From Pseudomonas anguilliseptica (lineage in GTDB: Bacteria > Pseudomonadota > Gammaproteobacteria > Pseudomonadales > Pseudomonadaceae), in contig NZ_JAEIOI010000001.1 in assembly GCF_021375795.1 (NCBI RefSeq), forward strand, positions 806,001-870,000: DNA of 64,000 bases. The letters are read 5' to 3'. The translations under genes were made by a program, and so were the position numbers. Every line of letters starts with the position of its first letter. The first letter of the stretch is position 1. Below the pieces are notes generated by a model, which was not told the origin of the DNA, searched no databases, and was given only the letters and a program-made list of their open reading frames with translations. Of this stretch, positions 21,055-36,640 are shown piece by piece.

Positions 21055-22280
21055 TGCTTGCCCGCCTGCTCGCCGCCCCTTCGCCGCTGCATACCCGTCG
21101 TGGGATCGATATTGATTTCCCGCTGCTGGCCGGCTGCCTGGCGCTGCTGGGGCTGGGTCTGGTGATGATTGCTTCGGCGTCCTCAGAAGTGGCCGCGGCA
21201 CAGTCGGGCAACCCGCTGTATCACATGATCCGCCACCTGGTTTATCTGGCGCTGGGCACGGGTGCGGCGTTGGTCACCCTGCTGGTGCCAATGTCGTTGT
21301 GGCAGCGTTACAGCGGCACGCTGCTGTTGGTGGCCGTCGTACTGCTGATTCTGGTGTTGCTGCCGGGGATTGGCCGTGAGGTCAATGGGGCCAAGCGCTG
21401 GATCGGTTTTGGCATCTTTAACCTGCAGCCATCCGAACTGGCCAAGCTGTTCAGTGTGATGTTCATTGCGGCCTATCTGGTGCGTCGCCAGGAAGAGGTG
21501 CGCGAGAAACTCACCGGCTTTATCAAACCGATGCTGGTGCTGGGGCCGATTGCTGCACTGTTGCTGGCCGAGCCGGATTTCGGTGCCACCGTGGTACTGG
21601 TCGGTGCGGCCATCGCCATGCTGTTCCTCGGTGGGGTCAACCTGCTGCGCTTTATTCCGCTGGCCGCTGGCGTACTGGGGCTGGGCGTGCTGGTGATGAC
21701 CAGTCAAGCCTATCGCCTGCAACGCCTGACCAACTTCGTCGACCCCTGGGCGGATCAATACGGCGCCGGTTACCAGTTGAGCCAGGCGCTGATCGCCTTT
21801 GGTCGTGGCGAATGGTTCGGTGTCGGTCTGGGCAACAGCGTGCAGAAGCAGTTCTATCTGCCGGAAGCGCATACCGATTTCGTGTTTGCCGTGCTGGCCG
21901 AAGAGCTGGGCATGGTCGGCGCGCTGATCACTGTCGGCCTGTTTGTCTTCGTCAGCGTGCGCGCCCTGTATATCGGCCTGTGGGCCGAGAAAGCCAAGCA
22001 GTTTTTCTCCGCCTATGTGGCCTACGGCCTGGCGTTTCTGTGGATCGGCCAGGTGTTGATCAATATTGGGGTGAACATCGGCCTGTTGCCGACCAAGGGT
22101 CTGACCCTGCCATTCCTCAGCTACGGCGGCAGCTCGCTGGTGATCTGCTGCATCAGCCTGGCGCTGTTGCTGCGCATCGAGTGGGAACGCCGTACTCAGC
22201 TGGGCAGCGAGGATGTCGACTTCAGCGAAGCCGATTTCTTCGACGGCCAGGCTGCCGAGGAGGTTCGCCATGCGCGGTAA
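21054..22280 (+). CDS. ftsW: Septal peptidoglycan glycosyltransferase FtsW
   Basis: SEDS-family polymerase FtsW, 408 residues, partner of FtsI in septal synthesis. It starts at the ATG overlapping the murD stop (TGATG); a longer frame from 20976 lies within murD. About ten membrane segments are present, with SEDS signatures GAKRWIGFGIFNLQPSELAK, the PEAHTDFVFAVLAEELG loop carrying the catalytic Asp region, and GLLPTKGLTLPFLSYGGSS. It overlaps murG by 11 bases. Confidence 0.96.
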   Translation: MLARLLAAPSPLHTRRGIDIDFPLLAGCLALLGLGLVMIASASSEVAAAQSGNPLYHMIRHLVYLALGTGAALVTLLVPMSLWQRYSGTLLLVAVVLLILVLLPGIGREVNGAKRWIGFGIFNLQPSELAKLFSVMFIAAYLVRRQEEVREKLTGFIKPMLVLGPIAALLLAEPDFGATVVLVGAAIAMLFLGGVNLLRFIPLAAGVLGLGVLVMTSQAYRLQRLTNFVDPWADQYGAGYQLSQALIAFGRGEWFGVGLGNSVQKQFYLPEAHTDFVFAVLAEELGMVGALITVGLFVFVSVRALYIGLWAEKAKQFFSAYVAYGLAFLWIGQVLINIGVNIGLLPTKGLTLPFLSYGGSSLVICCISLALLLRIEWERRTQLGSEDVDFSEADFFDGQAAEEVRHAR

Positions 22281-23332
22281 TGTACTGATCATGGCCGGCG
22301 GTACCGGCGGTCACGTGTTCCCGGCGCTGGCCTGTGCTCGCGAGTTCAAGGCGCGCGGTTACAGCGTGCACTGGCTGGGCACACCGCGTGGGATCGAGAA
22401 TGAGCTGGTGCCGGCGGCCGGTCTGCCGCTGCATCTGATTGACGTCACGGGCCTGCGCGGCAAAGGCAAGTTGTCGCTGCTGAAAGCGCCGTTCCAGCTG
22501 ATCAAGGCACTGTTCCAGGCGCGCAAGGTGATGCGCGAGCTGCAACCTGTGTGCGTGCTGGGTATGGGCGGCTATGTCACCGGCCCCGGCGGCCTGGCCG
22601 CACGCATGACTGGCGCACCGCTGATCATCCACGAACAGAACGCCGTGGCCGGCACCGCCAATCGCAGCCTGGTGCCATTTGCCAGCCGCGTCTGCGAGGC
22701 CTTCCCGAATACCTTCCGTGCCAGCGACAAGCGCCGCACCACCGGCAACCCGGTGCGTGAAGAGCTGTTCCTGGAGACCCCGCGTGATTCGCTGCGCAGT
22801 CGCCGCCCGCGTTTGCTGGTGCTGGGCGGCAGTCTGGGGGCCGAGCCGCTGAACAAGCTGCTGCCCGAAGCCCTGGCACTGGTGGCCGCCGAGCTGCGCC
22901 CTGAAGTGTTCCATCAGGCCGGCAAGCAACATGACGCGATCACCACTGAACGCTATGCCTCCGTTGGCGTCGAAGCGACCGTTGCGCCATTTATCAAGGA
23001 CATGGCGCGGGCTTACGCCTGGGCTGATCTGGTGGTGTGCCGCTCCGGTGCGTTGACCGTAAGCGAGCTGGCCGCCGCCGGCCTGCCAGCGTTTCTGCTG
23101 CCGCTGCCGCACGCGATCGACGACCACCAGACCCGCAATGCCGATTATCTGGCCAGTGCCGGCGCTGCCGTACTGCTGCCACAACGTTCCACTGACGCCG
23201 CCACGCTGGCCGCGCAGCTGACCGAGGTTTTGATGCACCCCGAACGCCTGAATGAAATGGGCCAGACCGCACGTCGACTGGCCAAGCCCGATGCAACCTG
23301 CACCGTTGTCGATATCTGCCTGGAGGTGGCCC

Positions 23333-23340
<8 letters not shown>
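22270..23340 (+). CDS. murG: Lipid II synthase (UDP-GlcNAc transferase)
   Basis: MurG, 356 residues, peripheral GT-B glycosyltransferase converting lipid I to lipid II. The N-terminal glycine-rich loop is [14 protein letters not shown] and the second Gly-rich loop [11 protein letters not shown]; the C-terminal UDP-GlcNAc site is around [18 protein letters not shown] and [13 protein letters not shown]. The start lies inside the ftsW 3' end and the stop overlaps the murC GTG start. Confidence 0.97.
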
Positions 23341-25731
<2,391 letters not shown>

Positions 25732-25734
25732 GTC

Positions 25735-26598
25735 ATGACGGCTACTCTGCGTCACCAGCCAGGCTCGAACCGCGCCCCCGTGCGCGGCAAGCCTGCGCAG
25801 CGCGGCGCCAGCCGTTTGGTGGCGAAAGAGCCGATCAGCCTGCGGGTGAGCCTGCCGAAGACCAACTTTGCCTGGCTCAAGCGCCTGACCTGGCCGCTGC
25901 TGTTGCTTGGTCTGGGTTATGGCACCTACGAGTTGTCGTTGCGTGCGCTGCCCTATGCCGATCAGCCGATTGCGCGGATCAGCGTTGAGGGCGACCTCAG
26001 CTACGTCAACCAGCAGGCCGTGCAGCAGCGCATTGCGCCCTATGCCAACGCCAGCTTCTTCAAGGTTGATCTGCTCAGCCTGCGTCGCGAGCTGGAGCTG
26101 ATGCCGTGGATCGCCAGCGCCCAGGTGCGCCGCGTGTGGCCGGATCAGTTGGTGGTGCGTTTGGAAGAGCAACTGCCGATTGCCCGTTGGGGCGATGAGG
26201 CACTGCTGAACAATCAGGGCGAGGCGTTTGCCCCGCAGGAAGTCAGCAATTATCAGCACCTGCCGCAGCTGTACGGCCCACGCCGTGCCCAGCAGCAGGT
26301 GATGCAGCAATACCAGGTGCTCAGCCAGATGCTGCGGCCCATGGGCTTTTCCGTGGCGCGCCTAGAGCTGCGTGAACGCGGTAGCTGGTTCCTCTCCACC
26401 GGGCAGGGCATCGAGTTGCTGCTGGGACGTGATCATGTGGTGGAAAAAATGCGCCGCTTCTCGGCCATCTACAACAAGGCCTTGAAAGAGCAACAAACGA
26501 ATATTGCGCGTATCGATCTGCGTTATGCCAACGGCCTGGCCGTGGCCTGGCGCGAGCCGGTAGCGCCCGCAGCGGCAACCACCGCTGTCGTGCAGTGA
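25735..26598 (+). CDS. ftsQ: Cell division protein FtsQ
   Basis: Bitopic division protein, 287 residues: basic cytoplasmic N-terminus (about 1-45), membrane helix (about 49-65), POTRA domain (about 78-147, beginning [15 protein letters not shown]) and beta domain with the PQLYGP turn, then a short Ala-rich tail. It scaffolds FtsL/FtsB at the septum. Start ATG at 25735. Confidence 0.94.
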   Translation: MTATLRHQPGSNRAPVRGKPAQRGASRLVAKEPISLRVSLPKTNFAWLKRLTWPLLLLGLGYGTYELSLRALPYADQPIARISVEGDLSYVNQQAVQQRIAPYANASFFKVDLLSLRRELELMPWIASAQVRRVWPDQLVVRLEEQLPIARWGDEALLNNQGEAFAPQEVSNYQHLPQLYGPRRAQQQVMQQYQVLSQMLRPMGFSVARLELRERGSWFLSTGQGIELLLGRDHVVEKMRRFSAIYNKALKEQQTNIARIDLRYANGLAVAWREPVAPAAATTAVVQ

Positions 26599-26618
26599 AT
26601 CAGGAGAAGACAAGAGCC

Positions 26619-27866
26619 ATGGCAAACGTGCAGAGCGGCAAGATGATCGTCGGCCTCGACATTGGCACCTCCAAGGTGGTGGCGTTGGTCGGTGAAGTAA
26701 ATGCGGACGGCCAACTGGAAATCGTCGGCATCGGCACTCATCCGTCGCGTGGTTTGAAGAAGGGCGTGGTGGTGAATATCGAATCCACCGTGCAGTCGAT
26801 TCAGCGCGCCGTGGAAGAAGCCCAGCTGATGGCCGGTTGCCGTATCCACTCGGCTTTCGTCGGTGTGGCCGGCAACCATATCCGCAGCCTCAACAGCCAC
26901 GGCATCGTCGCCATCCGTGATCGTGAAGTCAGTCCGGCCGACCTTGAGCGTGTACTGGATGCCGCCCAGGCCGTGGCCATCCCAGCGGACCAGCGTGTGC
27001 TGCACACCCTGCCGCAGGATTACGTGATCGATAACCAGGAAGGCGTACGTGAGCCGCTGGGTATGTCCGGCGTGCGTCTGGAGGCCAAGGTGCACGTGGT
27101 GACCTGTGCGGTGAACGCGGCGCAGAACATCGAGAAGTGCGTGCGTCGCTGCGGCCTGGAAGTCGACGACATCATCCTTGAGCAACTGGCCTCGGCCTAT
27201 GCCGTGCTGACCGACGACGAGAAAGAGCTGGGCGTGTGCCTGGTCGATATCGGCGGCGGCACCACGGACATCTGCATCTTCACCGAAGGCGCGATCCGCC
27301 ACACCGCGGTAATCCCGATTGCTGGCGACCAGGTCACCAACGACATCGCCATGGCGCTGCGTACACCGACCCAATATGCCGAAGAGATCAAGATTCGGTA
27401 TGCTTGCGCGCTGGCCAAACTGGCCGGTGCCGGCGAAACCATCAAGGTGCCGAGCGTCGGTGATCGTCCGCCGCGCGACCTCTCGCGTCAGTCCCTGGCC
27501 GAAGTGGTCGAGCCGCGCTACGACGAACTGTTCACCCTGATTCAGGCCGAACTGCGCCGCAGCGGCTACGAGGATCTGATTCCGGCCGGGATCGTCCTCA
27601 CTGGCGGCACAGCGAAGATGGAAGGAGCCGTCGAGCTGGCCGAAGAAATTTTCCATATGCCGGTACGCCTGGGCGTGCCGCAAGGTGTCAAAGGATTGGC
27701 CGACGTAGTGCGCAACCCCATCTATTCCACAGGTGTAGGCCTGCTGCTGTACGGACTGCAAAAGCAGGCCGACGGCATCTCCATGTCTGCACTTGGCAGC
27801 TACAGCGATGAACCCAAACAACCTGTGCTGGAACGGCTGAAACGCTGGGTCCAGGGCAATTTCTGA
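26619..27866 (+). CDS. ftsA: Cell division protein FtsA
   Basis: Actin-like membrane tether for FtsZ, 415 residues. The ATG at 26619 (MANVQSGKMIVGLDIGTSK) follows a CAGGAGAAG ribosome site; an in-frame upstream start at 26595 would overlap ftsQ and lacks a better site. The ATPase phosphate loops are GLDIGTSKVVALV and VDIGGGTTDICIF; the C-terminal amphipathic helix PVLERLKRWVQGNF is the membrane-targeting sequence. Confidence 0.97.
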   Translation: MANVQSGKMIVGLDIGTSKVVALVGEVNADGQLEIVGIGTHPSRGLKKGVVVNIESTVQSIQRAVEEAQLMAGCRIHSAFVGVAGNHIRSLNSHGIVAIRDREVSPADLERVLDAAQAVAIPADQRVLHTLPQDYVIDNQEGVREPLGMSGVRLEAKVHVVTCAVNAAQNIEKCVRRCGLEVDDIILEQLASAYAVLTDDEKELGVCLVDIGGGTTDICIFTEGAIRHTAVIPIAGDQVTNDIAMALRTPTQYAEEIKIRYACALAKLAGAGETIKVPSVGDRPPRDLSRQSLAEVVEPRYDELFTLIQAELRRSGYEDLIPAGIVLTGGTAKMEGAVELAEEIFHMPVRLGVPQGVKGLADVVRNPIYSTGVGLLLYGLQKQADGISMSALGSYSDEPKQPVLERLKRWVQGNF

Positions 27867-27913
27867 TTTTGCAGTAGGCGTTACAAAACTAGAAAGTAAA
27901 AAGGAGAGGGAAA

Positions 27914-29101
27914 ATGTTCGAACTCGTAGACAGCGCTCCAGCAAGTGCAGTTATCAAGGTGATCGGCGTGGGCGGTGGCGGCGGCAACGCAGTCAACCAC
28001 ATGGCGAAGAACAACATCGAAGGCGTCGAGTTTATCTGCGCCAACACCGATGCTCAGGCTCTGAAAAACATCGGCGCACGTACCGTACTGCAACTGGGTA
28101 CTGCGGTGACCAAAGGCCTGGGCGCCGGTGCCAATCCTGAAGTCGGCCGTCAGGCGGCCATGGAAGACCGCGAGCGTATCGCTGAGGTGCTGGCCGGCAC
28201 CGACATGGTCTTCATCACCACCGGCATGGGCGGCGGTACCGGTACCGGTGCGGCCCCTGTTATCGCTCAGGTGGCCAAGGAGATGGGCATCCTCACCGTC
28301 GCGGTGGTAACCCGTCCGTTCCCGTTCGAAGGCAAGAAGCGCATGACCATTGCCGAAGAAGGTATTCGCGCGCTGTCGGAAAGTGTCGACTCGCTGATCA
28401 CCATTCCGAACGAAAAACTGCTGACCATTCTCGGCAAAGACGCCAGCCTGCTGTCGGCTTTCGCCAAGGCTGACGATGTACTGGCCGGTGCCGTGCGCGG
28501 TATCTCCGACATCATCAAGCGTCCAGGCATGATCAACGTCGACTTCGCCGACGTGAAAACCGTGATGAGCGAAATGGGCATGGCGATGATGGGCACTGGC
28601 TGCGCCAGCGGTCCGAACCGTGCACGTGAAGCCACCGAAGCTGCCATTCGCAACCCGCTGCTGGAAGACGTCAACCTGCAAGGCGCGCGCGGCATTCTGG
28701 TGAACATCACCGCCGGTCCTGACCTGTCCCTGGGTGAGTACTCCGACGTGGGTAACATCATCGAGCAGTTCGCCTCCGAGCACGCCACCGTCAAGGTCGG
28801 CACCGTGATCGATCCGGACATGCGCGACGAGCTGCACGTGACTGTGGTTGCCACCGGTCTGGGTGCGCGTATCGAGAAGCCGGTCAAGGTTATCGATAAT
28901 ACTGTGCAAGTTTCTGCCAGCACTGGCGGCAACGCCGCAGCCCCGGCGCGTGCCGAGCAAAGCGTCAATTACAAGGACTACGAGCGCCCGACCGTTCAGC
29001 GTCAAAGCCACAGTGGCGCGGCCACTGCAGCCAAGCTGAACCCACAGGATGACCTGGATTACCTGGACATCCCGGCGTTTCTGCGTCGTCAGGCTGATTG
29101 A
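27914..29101 (+). CDS. ftsZ: Cell division GTPase FtsZ
   Basis: Tubulin homologue forming the Z ring, 395 residues. GTP-binding motifs are VGGGGGNAVNHM and the tubulin signature GMGGGTGTGAAPV; the T7-loop region NVDFADVKTVM supplies the catalytic Asp. A variable linker (about 320-378) precedes the conserved C-terminal peptide DYLDIPAFLRRQAD that binds FtsA and ZipA. There is a good AAGGAGAGGG site before the ATG. No terminator is visible before lpxC. Confidence 0.98.
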   Translation: MFELVDSAPASAVIKVIGVGGGGGNAVNHMAKNNIEGVEFICANTDAQALKNIGARTVLQLGTAVTKGLGAGANPEVGRQAAMEDRERIAEVLAGTDMVFITTGMGGGTGTGAAPVIAQVAKEMGILTVAVVTRPFPFEGKKRMTIAEEGIRALSESVDSLITIPNEKLLTILGKDASLLSAFAKADDVLAGAVRGISDIIKRPGMINVDFADVKTVMSEMGMAMMGTGCASGPNRAREATEAAIRNPLLEDVNLQGARGILVNITAGPDLSLGEYSDVGNIIEQFASEHATVKVGTVIDPDMRDELHVTVVATGLGARIEKPVKVIDNTVQVSASTGGNAAAPARAEQSVNYKDYERPTVQRQSHSGAATAAKLNPQDDLDYLDIPAFLRRQAD

Positions 29102-29177
29102 TGAAATGTATCAGGAGTATTGGGGTGATTGGTGTTCAGCAAAGGCCGGTTCTGCTATCATCGCCGGCCATTGTTGA

Positions 29178-30125
<948 letters not shown>

Positions 30126-30155
30126 CGCAACACCCTCCTTCTTTCTTTACTTTCA

Positions 30156-30182
30156 AAGGTCACCCTCGGGTGGCCTTTTTTA
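30156..30182 (+). terminator. Terminator after lpxC
   Basis: The stem AAGGTCACCC pairs (with one G-U) with GGGTGGCCTT around a TC turn and continues into a T-run. It marks the end of the dcw-lpxC transcription unit and faces the convergent DUF721 gene. Confidence 0.88.
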
Positions 30183-30209
30183 TGCCCGAGTATTGGCCAG
30201 TTTGAAGGT

Positions 30210-30665
30210 CTACTGCTCGCTTTGGCGATGCTTGGCCAGGCGCTCAAGGGCGGCGCGTAGCTTGGGATCGCTGATGCTATCGGCGGTCGCCTGGATGTTT
30301 TCCGCGGCGCTGTCGGAGAGGCTGATTGTGCGACCCGCAGCACGCCTTTCGGCAGTCGGAGGTTGCACCTTGAACAGAATCTTCGTTAAGGTCGCGAACT
30401 CTTCGAGTGCCTGCAGTTGTTTCAACAAGCGTTTTTGTTGATAGCGCAGGCGCGTGGCCCAGTGGCCATCGGTGATGATCAGCAGCAGGCAACCCTCGCG
30501 CCATGACGCTACGTGGCAGTGTTCGCGAGCCGCCGGCTGCAGCTGGCTTTCCACCAGGTGCTGCAGACGATCAATGCGTTGCGCTTGATTGAACAGTGCC
30601 TTCAGGGGTTTCGCTTCGCGCAATAACGCGGCGGGAGCTTTGGCCGGCAAAGGACGAAAAGTCAT
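30210..30665 (-). CDS. dciA: DUF721 protein, probable DnaB helicase loader DciA
   Basis: DUF721 protein of 151 residues from the ATG at 30665 (MTFRPLPAKAPAALL). Upstream in-frame codons to 30734 are possible but would run into the divergent peptidase gene. The KH-like DUF721 core spans about residues 20-100 (LQHLVESQLQPAAREHCHVASW, LLIITDGHWATRLRYQ). DciA is the ancestral replicative-helicase operator of bacteria lacking phage-derived DnaC/DnaI loaders, and Pseudomonas is such a lineage. The C-terminal tail is charged and probably flexible. Location next to lpxC/secA is conserved. Confidence 0.8.
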   Translation of the reverse strand: MTFRPLPAKAPAALLREAKPLKALFNQAQRIDRLQHLVESQLQPAAREHCHVASWREGCLLLIITDGHWATRLRYQQKRLLKQLQALEEFATLTKILFKVQPPTAERRAAGRTISLSDSAAENIQATADSISDPKLRAALERLAKHRQSEQ

Positions 30666-30746
30666 GGCAGGACGCCTGAAAAAGTGAAGCCGCCATGGTA
30701 GCAGAATCGCTGTTGCCGACTGACGCTTCACCACGAGGGGAAGGCC

Positions 30747-31673
30747 GTGCAGATTATCTTACTCAGTCGGCACCACGGTGCTGCGCGTTCGCTTAGCCTG
30801 GACTTGCGGTGGCTGTTGTTGGCGTTCGTCCTGTCCCTGGCGGCCGCGTTGGGCGGCGGGGTTGCTGTGGGTGCCTGGTGGGCACCGGCGACCGTAGCGG
30901 TGCATGACGACACACAACTCAATCAGGTGCTTGATCAGCAGCGTGCCGAAGTCGGCGAGGTGCGGCGCGATGCTCAGCGTCAACTGGATGCCTTCGCGGT
31001 ACACGTGGCCGAATTGCAGGCCCGTCTGACCCGTCTGGATGCTTTGGGTGCGCGGCTCACCGAGCTGGCAGATCTGGATGCCAGTGAGTTCGACTTCTCC
31101 CTCAACGTGGGCCAGGGTGGTGCCGAGGATGCGCTGGGTGACGCGGCCTATGCGCCACCACCGTTCATGGATGAGCTGGATCAACTCAGCCTGCGTCTGG
31201 ACAGCCGCGAGCAGCTGCTGGAGGTGCTTGAGCAACTGATCGGCGAGCGCCAGTTGAACGAGGCCGAGTACCTGTCCGGCATGCCGGTGCGTCATGGATA
31301 CATGTCTTCGCCCTTTGGCCGGCGCGTGCACCCGCTGACCGGGCGCAACACCCAGCACAAGGGCGTCGATTTTGCCGCCAAACCGGGTAGTGATGTGGTG
31401 GCAGTGGCCGCAGGCGTGGTGAGTTTTTCCGGTAATCGCTCCGGTTACGGACATACCGTGGAAATCAGTCATGCCGATGGTTACACCACGCTATACGCGC
31501 ACAATCAGAGCAATCTGGTGCAAATCGGTGACCTGGTACAGCGCGGGCAGACCATTGCGCGGGTCGGCCGTAGTGGTCGCGCCAGTGGCTACCATGTGCA
31601 TTTCGAGGTCAGCAAGAAGGGGCGTCTGGTCAATCCAGCCAGCTATATCGCCCGCGTGAGCGACGTCGAATAA
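30747..31673 (+). CDS. M23 family metallopeptidase, membrane-anchored
   Basis: LytM/M23 zinc peptidase of 308 residues with a GTG start at 30747. One N-terminal membrane segment (about 20-48), then a periplasmic coiled coil (about 58-165), then the LytM domain (about 195-300). Zinc/catalytic residues are intact: H204-x3-D208 in HKGVDFA and H283-x-H285 in HVHFEV, so it should be an active DD-endopeptidase rather than an EnvC/NlpD-type activator. It sits between dciA (divergent) and secA, a conserved Pseudomonas arrangement. Likely role: peptidoglycan remodelling. Confidence 0.9.
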   Translation: MQIILLSRHHGAARSLSLDLRWLLLAFVLSLAAALGGGVAVGAWWAPATVAVHDDTQLNQVLDQQRAEVGEVRRDAQRQLDAFAVHVAELQARLTRLDALGARLTELADLDASEFDFSLNVGQGGAEDALGDAAYAPPPFMDELDQLSLRLDSREQLLEVLEQLIGERQLNEAEYLSGMPVRHGYMSSPFGRRVHPLTGRNTQHKGVDFAAKPGSDVVAVAAGVVSFSGNRSGYGHTVEISHADGYTTLYAHNQSNLVQIGDLVQRGQTIARVGRSGRASGYHVHFEVSKKGRLVNPASYIARVSDVE

Positions 31674-31739
31674 CGTAGCTTTCCTCATTCGCATTTCCGA
31701 GTAGAATGCCCGCTTCGCACGCAGCCATGAAGGCTGTAT

Positions 31740-31759
31740 GGGGCGCTGTTCGGTGCCCC
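31740..31759 (+). promoter_or_regulatory. Hairpin in secA 5' leader
   Basis: GGGGCGC (31740-31746) pairs with GTGCCCC (31753-31759), with one G-U, around a TGTTCG loop, 31 bp before the secA ATG. A TAGAAT -10-like element lies at 31702-31707 with no good -35. No SecM-like secretion-monitor gene is present. Confidence 0.3.
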
Positions 31760-31790
31760 TCAATCCATACGCCTGGAAGATCCTGTCGAT

Positions 31791-34523
<2,733 letters not shown>

Positions 34524-34585
34524 GCCTGTCGTGTACCGAGGGTTGAGCCGACAGTGACGTTGGCTATGCTTGACCCCGCTTGATT

Positions 34586-34622
34586 AACGCCGCGAACGGT
34601 CTGGCCGCTCGCGGCGTTTTAC
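34586..34622 (+). terminator. Terminator after secA
   Basis: The 10-bp stem AACGCCGCGA (34586-34595) pairs with TCGCGGCGTT (34610-34619) and is followed by TT. It lies between secA and argJ. Confidence 0.8.
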
Positions 34623-34663
34623 CATCGCATTCAGATGTATTACCGCCTTAAGGAGCGTTCGCT

Positions 34664-35881
34664 ATGGCTGTTGGTCTTGGCCCGTTGTCTACCCTGCACC
34701 CAGTTCCAGGTTTCGAATTGGGCATCGCTTCGGCGGGCATCAAGCGTCCAGGGCGCAAGGATGTGGTGGTGATGCGCTGCGCCGAAGGCTCCACCGTAGC
34801 CGGGGTGTTCACCCTCAATGCGTTCTGCGCCGCACCGGTGATTCTGGCCAAGAAGCGTGTTCAGGGCGGCGTGCGTTACCTGCTGACCAACACTGGTAAT
34901 GCCAACGCCGGCACCGGCGAGCCGGGCCTTGCCAATGCTACGCGTACCTGCGCGGCGCTGGCCAAACTGACCGGCGTGGACGAGGGCGCGGTACTGCCGT
35001 TCTCCACCGGGGTGATCGGCGAGCCGCTGCCGGTCGAGAAGATCGAAGGCGCTCTGCAGGCCGCGCTCGATGACCTGGACGAAAACCACTGGGCCGAAGC
35101 CGCCACCGGCATCATGACCACCGACACCCTGCCTAAAGGCGCCAGCCGCCAGTTCCAGTACGATGGCGTGACCGTTACCGTGACCGGCATCAGCAAGGGT
35201 GCCGGGATGATCCGGCCGAACATGGCGACCATGCTCGGCTACATTGCCACCGACGCCAAGGTGGCGCGCAGCGTGCTGCAGGACCTGGTGCGCGACGCAG
35301 CGAACAAGTCGTTCAACCGCATCACCATCGACGGCGACACCTCGACCAACGATTGCTGCATGCTGATTGCCACCGGCCAGGCCAAACTGCCGGAAATCAG
35401 CGAAGCCAGCGGTGAGCTGTTCGCCAAGCTCAAGCAGGCGGTGCTTGAGGTATTCATGGAGGTGGCGCAAGCCATCGTGCGTGATGGTGAAGGTGCGACC
35501 AAGTTCGTGACCGTGCAGGTCAACGGTGGTGGCACGCATCAGGAGTGCCTGGATGTGGCCTATGCCGTGGCGCATTCGCCGCTGATCAAGACCGCGCTGT
35601 TCGCTTCCGACCCGAACTGGGGGCGCATCCTCGCCGCCGTTGGTTACGCCGGCGTGGCGCAGCTGGACGTGAGCAAGATCGACGTGTTCCTCGGTGAAGT
35701 GTGCATCGCCAGCAAGGGCTGCCGTGCGGCCAGCTATACCGAAGAGCAGGGCGCTGCGGTGATGGCCCGTGAGGAAATCACTATCCGCATCGAACTGGGC
35801 CGCGGCGCGTGCAGTGAGACTATCTGGACCACCGACCTGTCCCACGAGTACGTGAAGATCAACGCCGAATACCGTACCTGA
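34664..35881 (+). CDS. argJ: Bifunctional ornithine acetyltransferase/N-acetylglutamate synthase
   Basis: ArgJ, 405 residues, transfers acetyl from N-acetylornithine to glutamate in the cyclic arginine pathway and may also use acetyl-CoA. It is an Ntn-type autoprocessing enzyme: the cleavage motif NMATML is present, with predicted self-cleavage between Ala188 and Thr189, Thr189 becoming the nucleophile. [20 protein letters not shown] and the [16 protein letters not shown] block are family signatures. AAGGAG precedes the ATG. It lies immediately downstream of secA, as in P. aeruginosa. Confidence 0.97.
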   Translation: MAVGLGPLSTLHPVPGFELGIASAGIKRPGRKDVVVMRCAEGSTVAGVFTLNAFCAAPVILAKKRVQGGVRYLLTNTGNANAGTGEPGLANATRTCAALAKLTGVDEGAVLPFSTGVIGEPLPVEKIEGALQAALDDLDENHWAEAATGIMTTDTLPKGASRQFQYDGVTVTVTGISKGAGMIRPNMATMLGYIATDAKVARSVLQDLVRDAANKSFNRITIDGDTSTNDCCMLIATGQAKLPEISEASGELFAKLKQAVLEVFMEVAQAIVRDGEGATKFVTVQVNGGGTHQECLDVAYAVAHSPLIKTALFASDPNWGRILAAVGYAGVAQLDVSKIDVFLGEVCIASKGCRAASYTEEQGAAVMAREEITIRIELGRGACSETIWTTDLSHEYVKINAEYRT

Positions 35882-35912
35882 TCGGCCGCGTCCCAGCTGT
35901 TTGATGGCCTGC

Positions 35913-35948
35913 ATTCCCGTTGCTCATGCCCCCATGAGCAACGGGAAT
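35913..35948 (+). terminator. Perfect 16-bp hairpin after argJ
   Basis: A perfect 16-bp inverted repeat (35913-35928 with 35933-35948) surrounds a CCCC loop and is followed by TTGCTATTG rather than a clean T-run. Probably a terminator of argJ, but its symmetry and weak T-tract leave other roles open. Confidence 0.55.
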
Positions 35949-36007
35949 TTGCTATTGCGCCAGTCGCCTTTTAAGGTCATTCGACCTTCCCGCATCGAGT
36001 ACAGCCC

Positions 36008-36640
36008 ATGTCACTTACTCTGGTTATTGGCGATAAAACCTATTCGTCCTGGTCGCTGCGCGCGGCGCTGGCCCTGGAGTTGACCGGCGAGTCCTATACC
36101 GAACAGCTGATAACCCTGAACCGGCCTGATACTCGTGCGCTGATTTTGCAGCACTCGCCGAGCGGCAAGGTGCCGTTGCTGCTCAGTGATGATGGGGCGA
36201 TCTGGGATTCGCTGGCGATTGCCGAGTACCTGGCCGAGTGTTTCCCTGCCGCTCAGTTGTGGCCAGCGGCACGCGACGCGCGCGCGTTGGCACGCAGTGC
36301 CTGCGCGGAAATGCACAGTGGCTTTGTCGCGTTGCGCAGCCACTTGCCGATGGACCTCAAGCGTAACCAGGCGCTGACTGAAATCCCGGCCGATGCGCTG
36401 GCCGATATCCAGCGTATCTGCGCCCTGTGGGCCGAGTGCCGGCAGCGCTTTGGCCAGGGTGGCGGCTTTCTGTTTGGTCAGGCCAGCCTGGCGGATGCCT
36501 TTTTTGCTCCGGTCGCCACGCGTTTACGCAGTTATCAAGTGGCGCTGCCGGCTGGCGCCAGTGCCTATGTCGAAACGATTTATCAGTGGCCGGCGTTTCA
36601 GCGCTGGTACCACGCTGCCCAGGAGGAACATCTGGCGTGA
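36008..36640 (+). CDS. Glutathione S-transferase family protein
   Basis: GST-fold protein of 210 residues. The thioredoxin-like N-terminal domain (1-80) carries the YSSWSLRAAL segment (probable catalytic Ser/Tyr position), SPSGKVPLL (cis-Pro) and the WDSLAIAEYLAECFP motif (Ser for gamma-glutamyl binding); the helical C-terminal domain follows. It resembles zeta/maleylacetoacetate-isomerase-like or YfcF-type GSTs, but the substrate is unknown. The stop overlaps the start of the MutT/ThiE-like gene by three bases, so the two are co-translated. Confidence 0.88.
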   Translation: MSLTLVIGDKTYSSWSLRAALALELTGESYTEQLITLNRPDTRALILQHSPSGKVPLLLSDDGAIWDSLAIAEYLAECFPAAQLWPAARDARALARSACAEMHSGFVALRSHLPMDLKRNQALTEIPADALADIQRICALWAECRQRFGQGGGFLFGQASLADAFFAPVATRLRSYQVALPAGASAYVETIYQWPAFQRWYHAAQEEHLA

